A stretch of 32,168 nucleotides of DNA from NCBI GenBank assembly GCA_036394195.1, contig DASWFO010000101.1, forward strand, positions 1 to 32,168, given 5' to 3'. Source of the DNA: DATJPD01 sp036394195 (GTDB lineage: Bacteria > Pseudomonadota > Alphaproteobacteria > CACIAM-22H2). Every line of letters begins with the position of its first letter. Position 1 is the first letter of the stretch. Below the pieces are notes generated by a model that did not search any database, was not told the origin of the DNA, and was given only the letters and a program-made list of their open reading frames with translations. The translations under genes were made by a program, and so were the position numbers. Positions 15,790 to 23,594 of this stretch are shown one piece after another.

Positions 15790-17001
15790 TTATCGGGTGG
15801 TGGACGACCGCGGCGTAGACGCCTGCGCCAGCCGGTCGGGACCCGCTTCCGTGGCATTGACGACCATGCTCGGCCGGACGCGCTGGAGGCCGTCGACGAT
15901 CACGCGGTCGCCAGGTTCGACGCCCTTGAGAGCGATGCGCTGCGCCAACACCTGTCGGCCCAGTTCGACGTCACGATAGGCGACCTTGTTGTCCGGCCCG
16001 ACCACATAGACGAACTTCTTGCTCTGGTCGGAGCCCACGGCGCGATCGGGGACGAGCAGCGCCTCGCGCTCGACGGCTTCGGCCAACCGGACCGCGACGA
16101 ACATGCCGGGGAGCAGCGTCCCGGTCGTGTTGTCGAACCTCGCGCGGGCGCGGATGGTGCCCGATGCCACCTCGATCCGGTTGTCAAAGGTGTAGATATA
16201 GCCGTCGTAGACGCGGCTGCTGTCGCTTTGCAGGACGAGCTGGACCGGAATGCGCCGCTCGTCCTCGCGGCGGTTGGCCACGCCGCGGATGGTCTGAACG
16301 TAGGTCTGCTCGTCGACTTCAAAATCCGCGTAGATCGCTTCGTTGGCGACAATCCGGGTCAAGAGCGGCGCACCGGGACCCGCCTGCACCAGGTTGCCGA
16401 GCGTGACCTCCGCCCGGCTCGTGCGGCCGGAGATCGGCGCCTTCACATGCGCCCGGTCGAGATCCACCAGCGCCCGCTTGAGCTCGGCGTCGGCGCCCTC
16501 GAGTGCCGCGTTGGCGACGCGGCTCGAATTGGCCCGCTCGTCGTAGACGCGCTGTGAGACGGCTCCGGTTTTGATCAGCGTGGCGGCGCGCTCGAACTCG
16601 ATCTTGGCGAACGCGACGTTGGTCTGGGTCGAGGCGAGGTTCGCCCGCGCCCGGGCGACCGCCGCTTCGTATGGACGCGGATCGATGACGAACAGGACAT
16701 CGCCCGCCTTGACGGTCTGCCCATCGTCAAACAGCACCTCGGTGATGCGGCCGCTGACCTCGGGCCGCACGTCCGCCGCATCGACCGCATGCAGACGGCC
16801 CGAGAATTCCGACCACACGCGGATCTTCTGCGGTTCGAGCGTGTGGACAAACACGGCCACGGCCGCCGGCGGGGCGGCCGGCGTTGCCTGGCCGTTGGCG
16901 CGCAGACTACGCGCCGAATAGACCCCCGCCCCGGCGACCAGGGCGACCACGGCGGCAAGGACAAGCGGGCGGCGAACGGCGGATTGCAGACGCGTTTTCA
17001 T
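15790..17001 (-). CDS. RND efflux periplasmic adaptor (HlyD/AcrA family membrane fusion protein)
   Basis: The adaptor bridges the RND pump and the outer-membrane duct. The 403-residue product has an N-terminal hydrophobic anchor (PLVLAAVVALVAGAGVYS) without a lipobox. A biotinyl-lipoyl-like half follows (FSGRLHAVDAADVRPEVSGRITEVLFDDGQTVKAGDVLFVID), then a coiled-coil hairpin and the second half with APISGRTSRAEVTLGNLVQAG. The rest is the beta-barrel and membrane-proximal domain. I chose the ATG at 16999-17001 (MKTRLQSAVRRP), preceded by a weak CCAGAG; an ATG two codons earlier (17005-17007) is an equally possible start. The frame stays open to about 17139 through the regulatory gap, which I reject as coding. 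First gene of the efflux unit, divergent from the HxlR-type regulator. Confidence 0.93.
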   Translation of the reverse strand: MKTRLQSAVRRPLVLAAVVALVAGAGVYSARSLRANGQATPAAPPAAVAVFVHTLEPQKIRVWSEFSGRLHAVDAADVRPEVSGRITEVLFDDGQTVKAGDVLFVIDPRPYEAAVARARANLASTQTNVAFAKIEFERAATLIKTGAVSQRVYDERANSSRVANAALEGADAELKRALVDLDRAHVKAPISGRTSRAEVTLGNLVQAGPGAPLLTRIVANEAIYADFEVDEQTYVQTIRGVANRREDERRIPVQLVLQSDSSRVYDGYIYTFDNRIEVASGTIRARARFDNTTGTLLPGMFVAVRLAEAVEREALLVPDRAVGSDQSKKFVYVVGPDNKVAYRDVELGRQVLAQRIALKGVEPGDRVIVDGLQRVRPSMVVNATEAGPDRLAQASTPRSSTTR

Positions 17002-17133
17002 AGGCATACTCTGGTTTTTCAATGGTATAGAGGACGAGACCCTGACCTTAAGACGCACCAAGCCGGGCAAATTCGACCGCAGTTGTTGCACTGCACTACC
17101 AAAACAATGGGGGTTGATTTCTGCCAGACAAGT

Positions 17134-17151
17134 ACTCACCTAAAAGTAAGT
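17134..17151. promoter_or_regulatory. Candidate operator of the HxlR-type regulator
   Basis: In the 211-base divergent gap, ACTCAC (17134-17139) and GTAAGT (17146-17151) form an inverted repeat (5 of 6 positions) around a 6-base AT-rich centre. The site also reads TACT-N8-AGTA (17133-17148). HxlR-family operators I recall (YodB-type) contain TACT/AGTA half-sites, usually with a shorter spacer. It lies 62 bases before the regulator's ATG and about 130 bases before the adaptor's. No convincing -35/-10 pair could be fixed on either strand. Confidence 0.4.
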
Positions 17152-17212
17152 TTGGAATTTGGCGGCAAAGCCCCAAGTAAGACGATGGGAGGAGACGAAA
17201 GGATGCGATGCG

Positions 17213-17581
17213 ATGAAGCGTAAGGACTATTCCTGCGGCCTCGAGGCGGCCCTCGACGTCGTCGGCGGCAAATGGAAGGTGCTGATCCTGTGGGGCCTGC
17301 GGGACGCGCCGCGCCGGTTCGGCGAGCTGCGGCGCGAGATTCAGGGCATCAGCGAGAAGATGCTGATCCAGCATCTGAAGGAAATGGAGGCCGACGAGAT
17401 CGTCACGCGCAAGGATTACAAAGAGGTCCCGCCGCGCGTCGAATACGCCCTCACCTCGTTCGGGCAGTCACTATACGAGGTGCTGGCCCCGCTCTGCGCC
17501 TGGGGACAGGAGCACATGGGGCGCATCAAGGCGTGTCACGAGGAGCGCGAAGCCAAGCGCCAGAAAGCCAGCGCGGCTTAG
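17213..17581 (+). CDS. HxlR-family (DUF24) transcriptional regulator
   Basis: The 122-residue product is a winged-helix HxlR protein: CGLEAALDVVGGKWKVLILWGLRDAPRRFGELRR (about 8-41), GISEKMLIQHLKEMEADEIVTRKDY and VEYALTSFGQSL. Cys8, directly before the first helix, is at the position where YodB-type members sense quinones, aldehydes or oxidants through a reactive cysteine. A redox- or electrophile-triggered switch is therefore plausible here. The ATG at 17213 was chosen because KRKDYSCGLEAAL is the standard N-terminus and AAAGG lies about 10 bases upstream. The longer frame from 17159 lacks family similarity. It is divergent from the RND efflux unit and is the obvious candidate to control it. 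Confidence 0.9.
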   Translation: MKRKDYSCGLEAALDVVGGKWKVLILWGLRDAPRRFGELRREIQGISEKMLIQHLKEMEADEIVTRKDYKEVPPRVEYALTSFGQSLYEVLAPLCAWGQEHMGRIKACHEEREAKRQKASAA

Positions 17582-17597
17582 ACACGCCGCTTAGGTA

Positions 17598-17735
17598 GGA
17601 CGTCCCCCTCGTAGGGCCGTGCGTCGAAGATCGCCGTCGCCCGGCGAGGTGGCGTGTCGACGGTCGGGCTCCGAGAATGGCGCCTGCCGGCATGCGCATC
17701 GCCACGCGATGGTCTAGTCTAGAACGCTCTGCCAG
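17598..17735 (-). pseudogene. Frameshifted remnant of a flavin monooxygenase / acyl-CoA-dehydrogenase-like gene
   Basis: Between the HxlR gene and the M24 peptidase gene the minus strand encodes LDHRVAMRM...GARP...HLAG and, one frame over, ATAIFDARPYE. These align with LDQRVAIRM...EARD...HLAG and ATAIFDAQPFE of the intact gene at 28756-29937. At DNA level 20 bases at 17621-17640 are identical to 28883-28902, and GTCGACGG (17656) and the CATGCG..AT.GCCACGCG stretch (about 17691-17709) recur in the same order. Short deletions shift the frame at least once. Only about 45 codons of the C-terminal domain remain, with no upstream part recognisable. It is a decayed relative of the gene 11 kb away, either a partial duplicate or a remnant of an older paralogue. 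Confidence 0.65.
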
Positions 17736-17771
17736 CACGGCGTACCGGTACGCGTCCCGGTTCGGTGGCGC

Positions 17772-18935
17772 TCACGCCTTGACAATCAATTCGCGCGGGC
17801 AGGTCTCGGTCCAGTTCTCCACTCCGGAGTCAGTGACAAGGAACGTGTCCTCGGTGTGATGGCGGCAGCCGTCATGGTAGTAGCTGTATTCGATACAGAT
17901 TACGGCCGGTGCCTCCAAAACCGTGCGGTTGACCTGGTTCATGCGCGGCTGTTCGTGTGAGCCGATGCCGATGCCATGGCCGATGAACTCGCGCGGGAAT
18001 TTCGGGAGGTGCTTGGAGATGAGGCTATAGCCGCGGTCGAACACCTCGCCGCCCGTCATCCCGGGGCGGAGCCCCATGCCGAGCTCTAGCTGCGCTTCAT
18101 TCAGACGCTTCCAGATTTCTTGGTGCCTGGCACTGCTCTCGCCGACGAAGTAGGAGCGGACGAAGTCGGCGTTGTAGCCGAGATAGCTGGCCCCCATGTC
18201 GACCTTCACGAAGTCGCCGCGCTGAATGACCGCGCCCAGCGGGAAGGGGCAGTGGGCCGCGAAAGATGTTTTAGGCCCGCAGCCGATGTTGATGAAGCGG
18301 ATTCCGTCCCCACCCTCGCTGATCATGCGACCCGTCGCGGCCTTGAAGAGATCGTAGTCGGTGCCCCCGACCTTGATCGCGTCGCGAAACGAGGCATGCG
18401 CCTTGACCGTGATCTCGGCCGCCCGGCGCAGACGCCGGATCTCCTCCGGGGTCTTCACCATGCGGCAGAGTTCCAGCATCGGGCTGGCATCGACGATACG
18501 GTTGCCCTCAAGCAGCTGGTCGAGCTTGGCCTTATATCCGGCGGGCAGGCTTTCGCCTTCCGTGCCGATCACCAGGCCCTTGACCTTGCGCTCGGCAAGC
18601 ACGGCCTTCGCCGCGGCGAAGAAGTCCGGGTAGAAGGTCGTGTCGACGTCGGTGAAGAATTCGGCCATGGCGTAGGCGCGGACATCCGGGATCCAGGTGG
18701 AATCCATGGCGAGGTGCAGATCCACCGCCGGGACCACGAACGCGGACTCGATCGCCGGGTCGCGAAAGTAGAAGACCGTGAAAGGCCGATATGCGAGCTG
18801 GCCGCCGTTGTTGAAGAACTCGCTCACGTATTTCGAATTCTCGTTGCCGCGAAGGATCAGGAGATCGATCCCCTCCTTGTCCATCAGCTTCTGCATACGC
18901 GGTTCGTTGAAGATGGTCGGCTGACGCTTTCGCAT
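17772..18935 (-). CDS. M24-family metallopeptidase (Xaa-Pro aminopeptidase/creatinase-like)
   Basis: The 387-residue protein has the two-domain creatinase/aminopeptidase-P layout: an N-terminal creatinase-like domain and a C-terminal pita-bread domain. All five metal ligands are present: Asp246 (VKVDMG), Asp257 (YNADFVRSY), His320 (FIGHGIGIGSHEQP), Glu349 (ICIEYSYY) and Glu362 (HHTEDTFLVTD). It should therefore be an active dinuclear metalloenzyme that cleaves Xaa-Pro peptides or related C-N bonds. There is no signal peptide, so it acts in the cytoplasm. I chose the ATG at 18933-18935, with GAGG about 8 bases upstream; a TTG 8 codons earlier has no support. It is divergent from a LysR gene and sits beside a peptide-type ABC transporter, so it likely digests what that transporter imports. 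Confidence 0.9.
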   Translation of the reverse strand: MRKRQPTIFNEPRMQKLMDKEGIDLLILRGNENSKYVSEFFNNGGQLAYRPFTVFYFRDPAIESAFVVPAVDLHLAMDSTWIPDVRAYAMAEFFTDVDTTFYPDFFAAAKAVLAERKVKGLVIGTEGESLPAGYKAKLDQLLEGNRIVDASPMLELCRMVKTPEEIRRLRRAAEITVKAHASFRDAIKVGGTDYDLFKAATGRMISEGGDGIRFINIGCGPKTSFAAHCPFPLGAVIQRGDFVKVDMGASYLGYNADFVRSYFVGESSARHQEIWKRLNEAQLELGMGLRPGMTGGEVFDRGYSLISKHLPKFPREFIGHGIGIGSHEQPRMNQVNRTVLEAPAVICIEYSYYHDGCRHHTEDTFLVTDSGVENWTETCPRELIVKA

Positions 18936-19030
18936 GGGAGTGCCTCGTATCGAGAACAAGGGTTGCGCGGTAGGCCCCAGCTAAAGCACGCATGCGATCA
19001 TCACGAAAAGCGCTATAAGTGGTGCTGATT

Positions 19031-19047
19031 GATGCTTATTCGGCATC
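19031..19047. promoter_or_regulatory. LysR-type box 1 (GATGC-N7-GCATC)
   Basis: A perfect 5-bp inverted repeat GATGC / GCATC with a 7-base centre lies in the 155-base gap between the M24 gene and lysR, 44 bases before the lysR start. Within it T19033 and A19045 give the T-N11-A spacing classic for LysR-family binding. The same palindrome, 14 of 17 bases identical, recurs at 20004-20020. Confidence 0.65.
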
Positions 19048-19090
19048 TACGCGCGCGCGTCCCTCTGGTGAAAAAAACGGCAATCCGCAA

Positions 19091-20005
19091 ATGATCAAGG
19101 CATCTCTGCGTTACTTTGGCGCGGTCGTGCAGCACGGCTCGATCCGGGCGGCGGCGGCGGCGCTCCACGTCGCGCAATCGGCGGTCAGCCGGCAATTGCA
19201 GTCGCTCGAACAGGAACTTGACGTACAGCTGCTGGAGCGCCGGGCGCGCGGCATTTTGCCGACACCGGCGGGCGAGCTGCTCTACCGCTATTGGCGCGAT
19301 GCCAGCTTCCACATGGAGCGCCTGCGCTCCGAACTCGACGCCTTGCAGGGTCTGCGGCGAGGCAATGTGCGGATTGCCACGGTTGAATCGCTCATTGCCG
19401 GGCTGCTGCTGCCGGACGCCGTCGACAAATTCCGCTCGCGCCATCCGGGCGTGACATTTCACGTCGCGATGTCGGGGAGCGACGGCGTGGCCCAGGCGGT
19501 CAGGAGCGGCGAGGCCGAGGTGGGTTTCGGCTTCAGCCTTGGCTCTTCGCCTGAGTTCAACGTGGTCTACCGGGTTCGCGAGCCGATCCTCGCCATCATG
19601 TCGCCCAAGCATGCGCTTGCCAATGCGCGCACGCTGTCACTGTCGCGCCTTGCCGGGTGGCCGATCGCGCTCAGCCTGCGGTGGAACGGTATTCGGCAAC
19701 TCGTCGAGGCCGCCGCGGCGGCGGCCGGCATCACGATCGAGCCAGCTCTTGAGACGAACTCGGTCGATCTGCAGCACCGCTTCGCGCGCACCGGGCAGGG
19801 AATTGCGTTCCTGCCACGGCTGCCCTGCGTGCAATCGGTCAAGGCCGGTTTGCTGGCCGCGGTGCAGGTCTCGGATCCTGTCCTCAACTCGGGCACCTTC
19901 GACATCATCACCCTGGCCACCCGCAAGCTGCCCCTGGCCGCGGAAGAATTCATCGCCATGGCCCGTCAGGAGCTCCAGAAGCACTTTCTGAGGACCCGCA
20001 AGTGA
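19091..20005 (+). CDS. LysR-family transcriptional regulator
   Basis: A 304-residue LysR protein. The N-terminal winged helix-turn-helix spans about residues 1-60 (MIKASLRYFGAVVQHGSIRA; HVAQSAVSRQLQSLEQELDVQLLERR), followed by the linker helix and a periplasmic-binding-like effector domain beginning around GNVRIATVESL. Such regulators activate a target operon when a co-inducer binds and usually autoregulate from a divergent promoter. I chose the ATG at 19091 as it gives the standard N-terminus; the frame is open to a GTG at 19019 upstream but that stretch includes the palindromic box. It is divergent from the M24 peptidase gene and directly upstream of the ABC transporter genes. Its stop codon overlaps the second copy of the box. 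Confidence 0.93.
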   Translation: MIKASLRYFGAVVQHGSIRAAAAALHVAQSAVSRQLQSLEQELDVQLLERRARGILPTPAGELLYRYWRDASFHMERLRSELDALQGLRRGNVRIATVESLIAGLLLPDAVDKFRSRHPGVTFHVAMSGSDGVAQAVRSGEAEVGFGFSLGSSPEFNVVYRVREPILAIMSPKHALANARTLSLSRLAGWPIALSLRWNGIRQLVEAAAAAAGITIEPALETNSVDLQHRFARTGQGIAFLPRLPCVQSVKAGLLAAVQVSDPVLNSGTFDIITLATRKLPLAAEEFIAMARQELQKHFLRTRK

Positions 20006-20020
20006 TGCCTTCTCGGCATC
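20004..20020. promoter_or_regulatory. LysR-type box 2 (GATGC-N7-GCATC) ahead of the transporter genes
   Basis: This copy overlaps the lysR stop codon and lies 88 bases before the start of the first binding-protein gene. It matches box 1 at 14 of 17 positions, all differences being in the centre, and keeps the T-N11-A spacing (T20006, A20018). Such a repeated palindrome is best explained as the operator of the adjacent LysR regulator. Confidence 0.65.
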
Positions 20021-20108
20021 GGTTCCGCCTCGGGAATGCGCTTTTTCGTGAGCCGCGGATCGTGACTTAATTGCAGGGGCTCCGGCCCTTGTCGCGGATG
20101 CTGAGGGC

Positions 20109-21680
20109 ATGATGTCGGACAGACTCTCGATTGGCGGAATATCACGACGCGGAATCTTGAAGACCGCCGCCGCGGGGGGCGCTCTCCTGGCCGGGCCCGG
20201 CCTTCTCGGCGCGCCGGCGATTGCCCAGAGTGCCAGGCGAGACCTGCGCATCGGCGTGTTCGGCGGGGATTTCGGCAATTTCAGCCCCGTCCAGCGTTAT
20301 GCCGCCCAGGGCGGTCTCATCGTCTGCAACATCTTCGATGGGCTGGCGCGGATCGACTACAAGAACCGAAAGATCTTGCCCTGGCTCGCCGAGGGGTGGT
20401 CGCAACCCGACCCGCTGACCTGGCGCATCAAGCTGCGCGAGGGAATCAAGTGGCACCGCGGCTACGGCGAGATGACCGCCGGCGATATTCTCTACTCATG
20501 GCAATACCATCTCGACACCAAGAGCTTTCAATTGGGAACGGCCCTGTTCCCGATCGACACCATGAAGACCGACGGGACCTACGTGCTGGAGGTGAAGACC
20601 AAGCAGCCGTTCGGCGCCTTTCCGGGCGTCACCATCGGCTATGCCGGCTTCATCCTCTCCGAGAAAGCGCACAAGGAGATCGGTCCGAAGGAATATGGCC
20701 AGAAGACGATCGGCCAGGGGCCGTTCATGATCGAGAGCGTCAAGGGCAACGAAGCGGTGCTCGTGCGCAACCCGGATTACTGGCGTCCAGGTTTTCCGAA
20801 GCTCGACCGGCTGCTCTATCGCGCCATCCCGGACTCCAGCATCAGGCTGCAGGCGCTCATGCGCGGAGAGCTCGACTTCGTCACCCATCCCGATCCGAAG
20901 GACTCGGTCGAAGCGCGGAAGAACGCAAATTACACCTTCCACTCGACCCCTGGTTGGACCTGGGACTACCAGCAGTTCAACATGACCGCGCGGCCCGACC
21001 TGCCCTACCACAACAAGCTGGTGCGCCAGGCAATCTCCTACGCGATCGATCGCGAGGCCATCGTCAATGAGATCTACTACGGCGAGGCCACGATCACCGA
21101 CAACCAGATCCCCGGGGGCTTTCTCGGTTATCGCCAGGGTCTCATGCGCTATCCCAAGAACGGCGATCTGAAGAAAGCCAAAGAGCTGATGGCGCAGGCC
21201 GGCGTCAGCGGATATGAGGTCGAAGTCACCACCAATGACAAGGACTGGCTCCGCAAGGAGCTCGAGCTGGTGGCCGCGATGGTCAGCCAGATCGGCATCA
21301 ACTACAAAATCAATAATGTCGATATGGGCGGATACAACAACGTCTGGATCAATCGCGGATACGAGCAGCAGCTGGGCGAGGTCAATGTCGTGGCGCCGGA
21401 CCCCGATGCCACGTCATGGTGGTTCCTCCATAGCAAGGGGGCGACATCGGGCTACAACAGTCCGGCGATGGACGGCCTCCTCGATGACGCGCGTCGTGAG
21501 ATAGACCCGTCGAAGCGCGAAGCGCTTTATCACAAGGTCGTCGACCAGACGCTGGAAGAATGTCCGATCATCTATCACTGCAACCTGAATTTCATGCAGA
21601 TTTACGACAAGAGACTGACCGGCTTCGTGCCGAACAACCAAGAATACGTTCAATTTCACGACAACACGTCCTGGACCTGA
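20109..21680 (+). CDS. ABC transporter solute-binding protein, family 5 (peptide type), Tat-exported, copy 1
   Basis: A 523-residue extracytoplasmic binding protein of the SBP_bac_5 (DppA/OppA) family. The N-terminus has a twin-arginine signal, SRRGILK with Arg13/Arg14, a hydrophobic core, and a likely cleavage after AIAQ near residue 40. It is therefore exported folded by the Tat pathway. Family features include LRIGVFGGDFG, the LAEGWSQPDPLTWRIKLREGIKWH segment and the RQAISYAIDREAIVNEIYYG region. Ligands of the family are di- and oligopeptides, but also opines, nickel or sugars, so the ligand is not certain. GAGGG precedes tandem ATGs at 20109 and 20112; the second may be the true start by spacing. 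It is the first gene of the transporter operon and closely similar to the protein at 25625-27208. Confidence 0.92.
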   Translation: MMSDRLSIGGISRRGILKTAAAGGALLAGPGLLGAPAIAQSARRDLRIGVFGGDFGNFSPVQRYAAQGGLIVCNIFDGLARIDYKNRKILPWLAEGWSQPDPLTWRIKLREGIKWHRGYGEMTAGDILYSWQYHLDTKSFQLGTALFPIDTMKTDGTYVLEVKTKQPFGAFPGVTIGYAGFILSEKAHKEIGPKEYGQKTIGQGPFMIESVKGNEAVLVRNPDYWRPGFPKLDRLLYRAIPDSSIRLQALMRGELDFVTHPDPKDSVEARKNANYTFHSTPGWTWDYQQFNMTARPDLPYHNKLVRQAISYAIDREAIVNEIYYGEATITDNQIPGGFLGYRQGLMRYPKNGDLKKAKELMAQAGVSGYEVEVTTNDKDWLRKELELVAAMVSQIGINYKINNVDMGGYNNVWINRGYEQQLGEVNVVAPDPDATSWWFLHSKGATSGYNSPAMDGLLDDARREIDPSKREALYHKVVDQTLEECPIIYHCNLNFMQIYDKRLTGFVPNNQEYVQFHDNTSWT

Positions 21681-21708
21681 CGCGCTCGGCCGAAACGAAA
21701 AGCAGGAT

Positions 21709-22653
21709 ATGTGGCGCTATCTCGCCTCTCGACTGGTGCAAATCCCGTTGATTCTGGTTGTCGTGACGATGACGATCTTCGTCGTCGTGCGCTCCACGCC
21801 CGGCGACCCGGTGCAGATCATGCTTGGGATGGAGACCTCACCCGACGCGGTGGCGGCGATCCGAAAGGAGTTCCGCCTCGATAGACCGGTTGCCGCCCAG
21901 TATGTGCTTTGGGTGGGCGACCTGCTCCAAGGCAATCTCGGGCGCTCGATCCGCCTCAACACCCCCGTCACGCAGCTCCTGACGGAGCGCTTCCCGGTGA
22001 GCCTGCGGCTCGCCGCGGGGGCGATGCTGGTTGCGCTTTGCATCTCCATTCCGCTCGGGATCCTGGCGGCGCTCTACCGCAACACATGGATCGACTATCT
22101 CTGCACTGGCTACACGGTCGCCGGCTTCGCGATTCCGAATTTCGCGCTCGCGATGATTCTTATCTATGTCTTCTCGATCAAGCTCGGCTGGTTCCCGATC
22201 ACCGGCATCGGCTCCGGTGACGCGAAGACCGCTTTCGGCGTGATCGGGCCGTACATCCTGCCGGCGATGGCGCTCGGCACTTTGCAGACCGCCGTGCTGA
22301 CCCGTCTCCTGCGCTCGAGCATGATCGATGTCTTGATGCAGGACTATGTGCGAACGGCGCACGCCAAAGGACTGATGCCGACCAGCGTCGTTCTTGTCCA
22401 CGCCCTCAAGAATGCGATGATTCCGTTCGTGACCATGGTCGCCATACAATGCGGATACCTGATCGGAATTCAGGTGACCATCGAATATATCTTCGCAATT
22501 CCGGGCATGGGGTCGGCCGTCTTGTCGGGCGTCATCAACCGTGATTTCCCGGTCATCCAGGGCTTTACACTGGTGATCGCCGCCTTCTTCCTCTTCGCCA
22601 ATCTGGTGGCCGACCTTCTCTACGGCTTCCTCGATCCGCGCATTCGCTACTGA
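21709..22653 (+). CDS. ABC transporter permease, DppB/OppB type
   Basis: A 314-residue inner-membrane permease with six predicted membrane segments. The N-terminus MWRYLASRLVQIPLILVVVTMTIFVVVRSTPGDPVQIM is typical of DppB/OppB, as are the periplasmic FRLDRPVAAQYVLWVGDLLQGNLGRS loop and the cytoplasmic EAA-type loop DYVRTAHAKGLMPTSVVLVHALKNAMIP, which contacts the ATPases. It pairs with the next permease. It follows the binding-protein gene by 28 bases and is followed by the second permease after one base. Confidence 0.94.
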   Translation: MWRYLASRLVQIPLILVVVTMTIFVVVRSTPGDPVQIMLGMETSPDAVAAIRKEFRLDRPVAAQYVLWVGDLLQGNLGRSIRLNTPVTQLLTERFPVSLRLAAGAMLVALCISIPLGILAALYRNTWIDYLCTGYTVAGFAIPNFALAMILIYVFSIKLGWFPITGIGSGDAKTAFGVIGPYILPAMALGTLQTAVLTRLLRSSMIDVLMQDYVRTAHAKGLMPTSVVLVHALKNAMIPFVTMVAIQCGYLIGIQVTIEYIFAIPGMGSAVLSGVINRDFPVIQGFTLVIAAFFLFANLVADLLYGFLDPRIRY

Positions 22654-22654
22654 C

Positions 22655-23590
22655 GTGGCCGTGATTCTCGCGACTGACAGCGGCAGTTTGGCTCGCGACA
22701 AGGCCCAGACGCTGCGCTTTGCGAGCGGTGCACGGCTGGCCTTCCGCCAGTTCCTTCGCAACCCGGCAGCGACGGTCGGACTGGTCGTCCTCGTCCTCCT
22801 GTGCCTGGCGGCGATCGCGGCCCCCTGGATCTCGCCCTTCGGGCCGATCCAGATCAAGCTCTCGGCAAAGCTGCAACCGCCGTCATGGGCGCACCTCTTG
22901 GGAACCGATCATTTCGGCCGAGACGTGCTGTCGCGCCTCCTGTACGGGGCGCGGGTGTCGCTCTCCATCGGGGTCCTGGTGGTCGCCTTTTCGATGAGCT
23001 TCGGCGTCCCGATCGGCATGGTCGCCGGCTTCATGCGCGGCCACGTCGATAACGTGCTGATGCGCCTCATGGACGCGTTTCTGACATTTCCGCCTTTGCT
23101 GCTCGCCGTGGCAATCGTGGGTCTTCTGGGCCCGGATCTACGCAACGTCATGATGGCGATCGGCGTCGTCCAGATCCCGGTCCTGGCCCGGATCGTGCGG
23201 GCAAGCACGCTTTCGGCGCGCGAGGAGACATACGTGATGGCGGCGCGCGCCCTCGGCGCGTCTCCGCTCCGCATCGCGCTGCGGCACATCCTGCGAAATA
23301 TCCTCTCGCCGATCATGGTGCAGGTCACGATCGGCTTTTCGGCGGCCATCATCGCCGAGGCGTCGCTCTCCTTCCTCGGCCTCGGCACGCAGCCGCCCAA
23401 CCCGTCCTGGGGTCGCGATCTTGCCGAGGCGCGCCGCTACATGGCCGACGCCCCGTGGCTCTTCCTCTCTCCCACGGCGACGATCATGCTCGCGGTGCTG
23501 TCCATCAATTTCGTCGGCGATGGGCTGCGCGACGCGCTCGATCCGCGCTCGTGGCGCACACGTGCCCGTGCCGCGACGGCCACGGAGTGA
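22655..23590 (+). CDS. ABC transporter permease, DppC/OppC type
   Basis: A 311-residue permease of the DppC/OppC kind: a cytoplasmic N-terminal segment before the first helix (FRQFLRNPAATVGLVVLVLLCLAAIAAPW), the conserved HLLGTDHFGRDVLSRLLYGARVSL, and the EAA loop ETYVMAARALGASPLRIALRHILRN. The C-terminus has the usual ISFVGDGLRDALDPR-like ending (INFVGDGLRDALDPRSWR). The start is GTG at 22655, one base after the stop of the previous permease; the product then begins MAVILATDSGS. An ATP-binding gene follows after 4 bases. Confidence 0.94.
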   Translation: MAVILATDSGSLARDKAQTLRFASGARLAFRQFLRNPAATVGLVVLVLLCLAAIAAPWISPFGPIQIKLSAKLQPPSWAHLLGTDHFGRDVLSRLLYGARVSLSIGVLVVAFSMSFGVPIGMVAGFMRGHVDNVLMRLMDAFLTFPPLLLAVAIVGLLGPDLRNVMMAIGVVQIPVLARIVRASTLSAREETYVMAARALGASPLRIALRHILRNILSPIMVQVTIGFSAAIIAEASLSFLGLGTQPPNPSWGRDLAEARRYMADAPWLFLSPTATIMLAVLSINFVGDGLRDALDPRSWRTRARAATATE

Positions 23591-23594
23591 CGAT

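Noticed and set aside
12584..15979. A 1131-codon open frame on the plus strand
   Set aside because: It is wholly antisense to the intact RND pump gene, is rich in Arg, His, Asp and Glu as expected of a GC-rich shadow frame, and shows no domain.
17159..17212. Upstream extension of the HxlR-type regulator
   Set aside because: The added residues are not part of the family and cover the ribosome-binding site.
19014..19019. TATAAG as a -10 box for lysR
   Set aside because: No acceptable -35 hexamer lies 16-18 bases upstream, so a promoter could not be placed.
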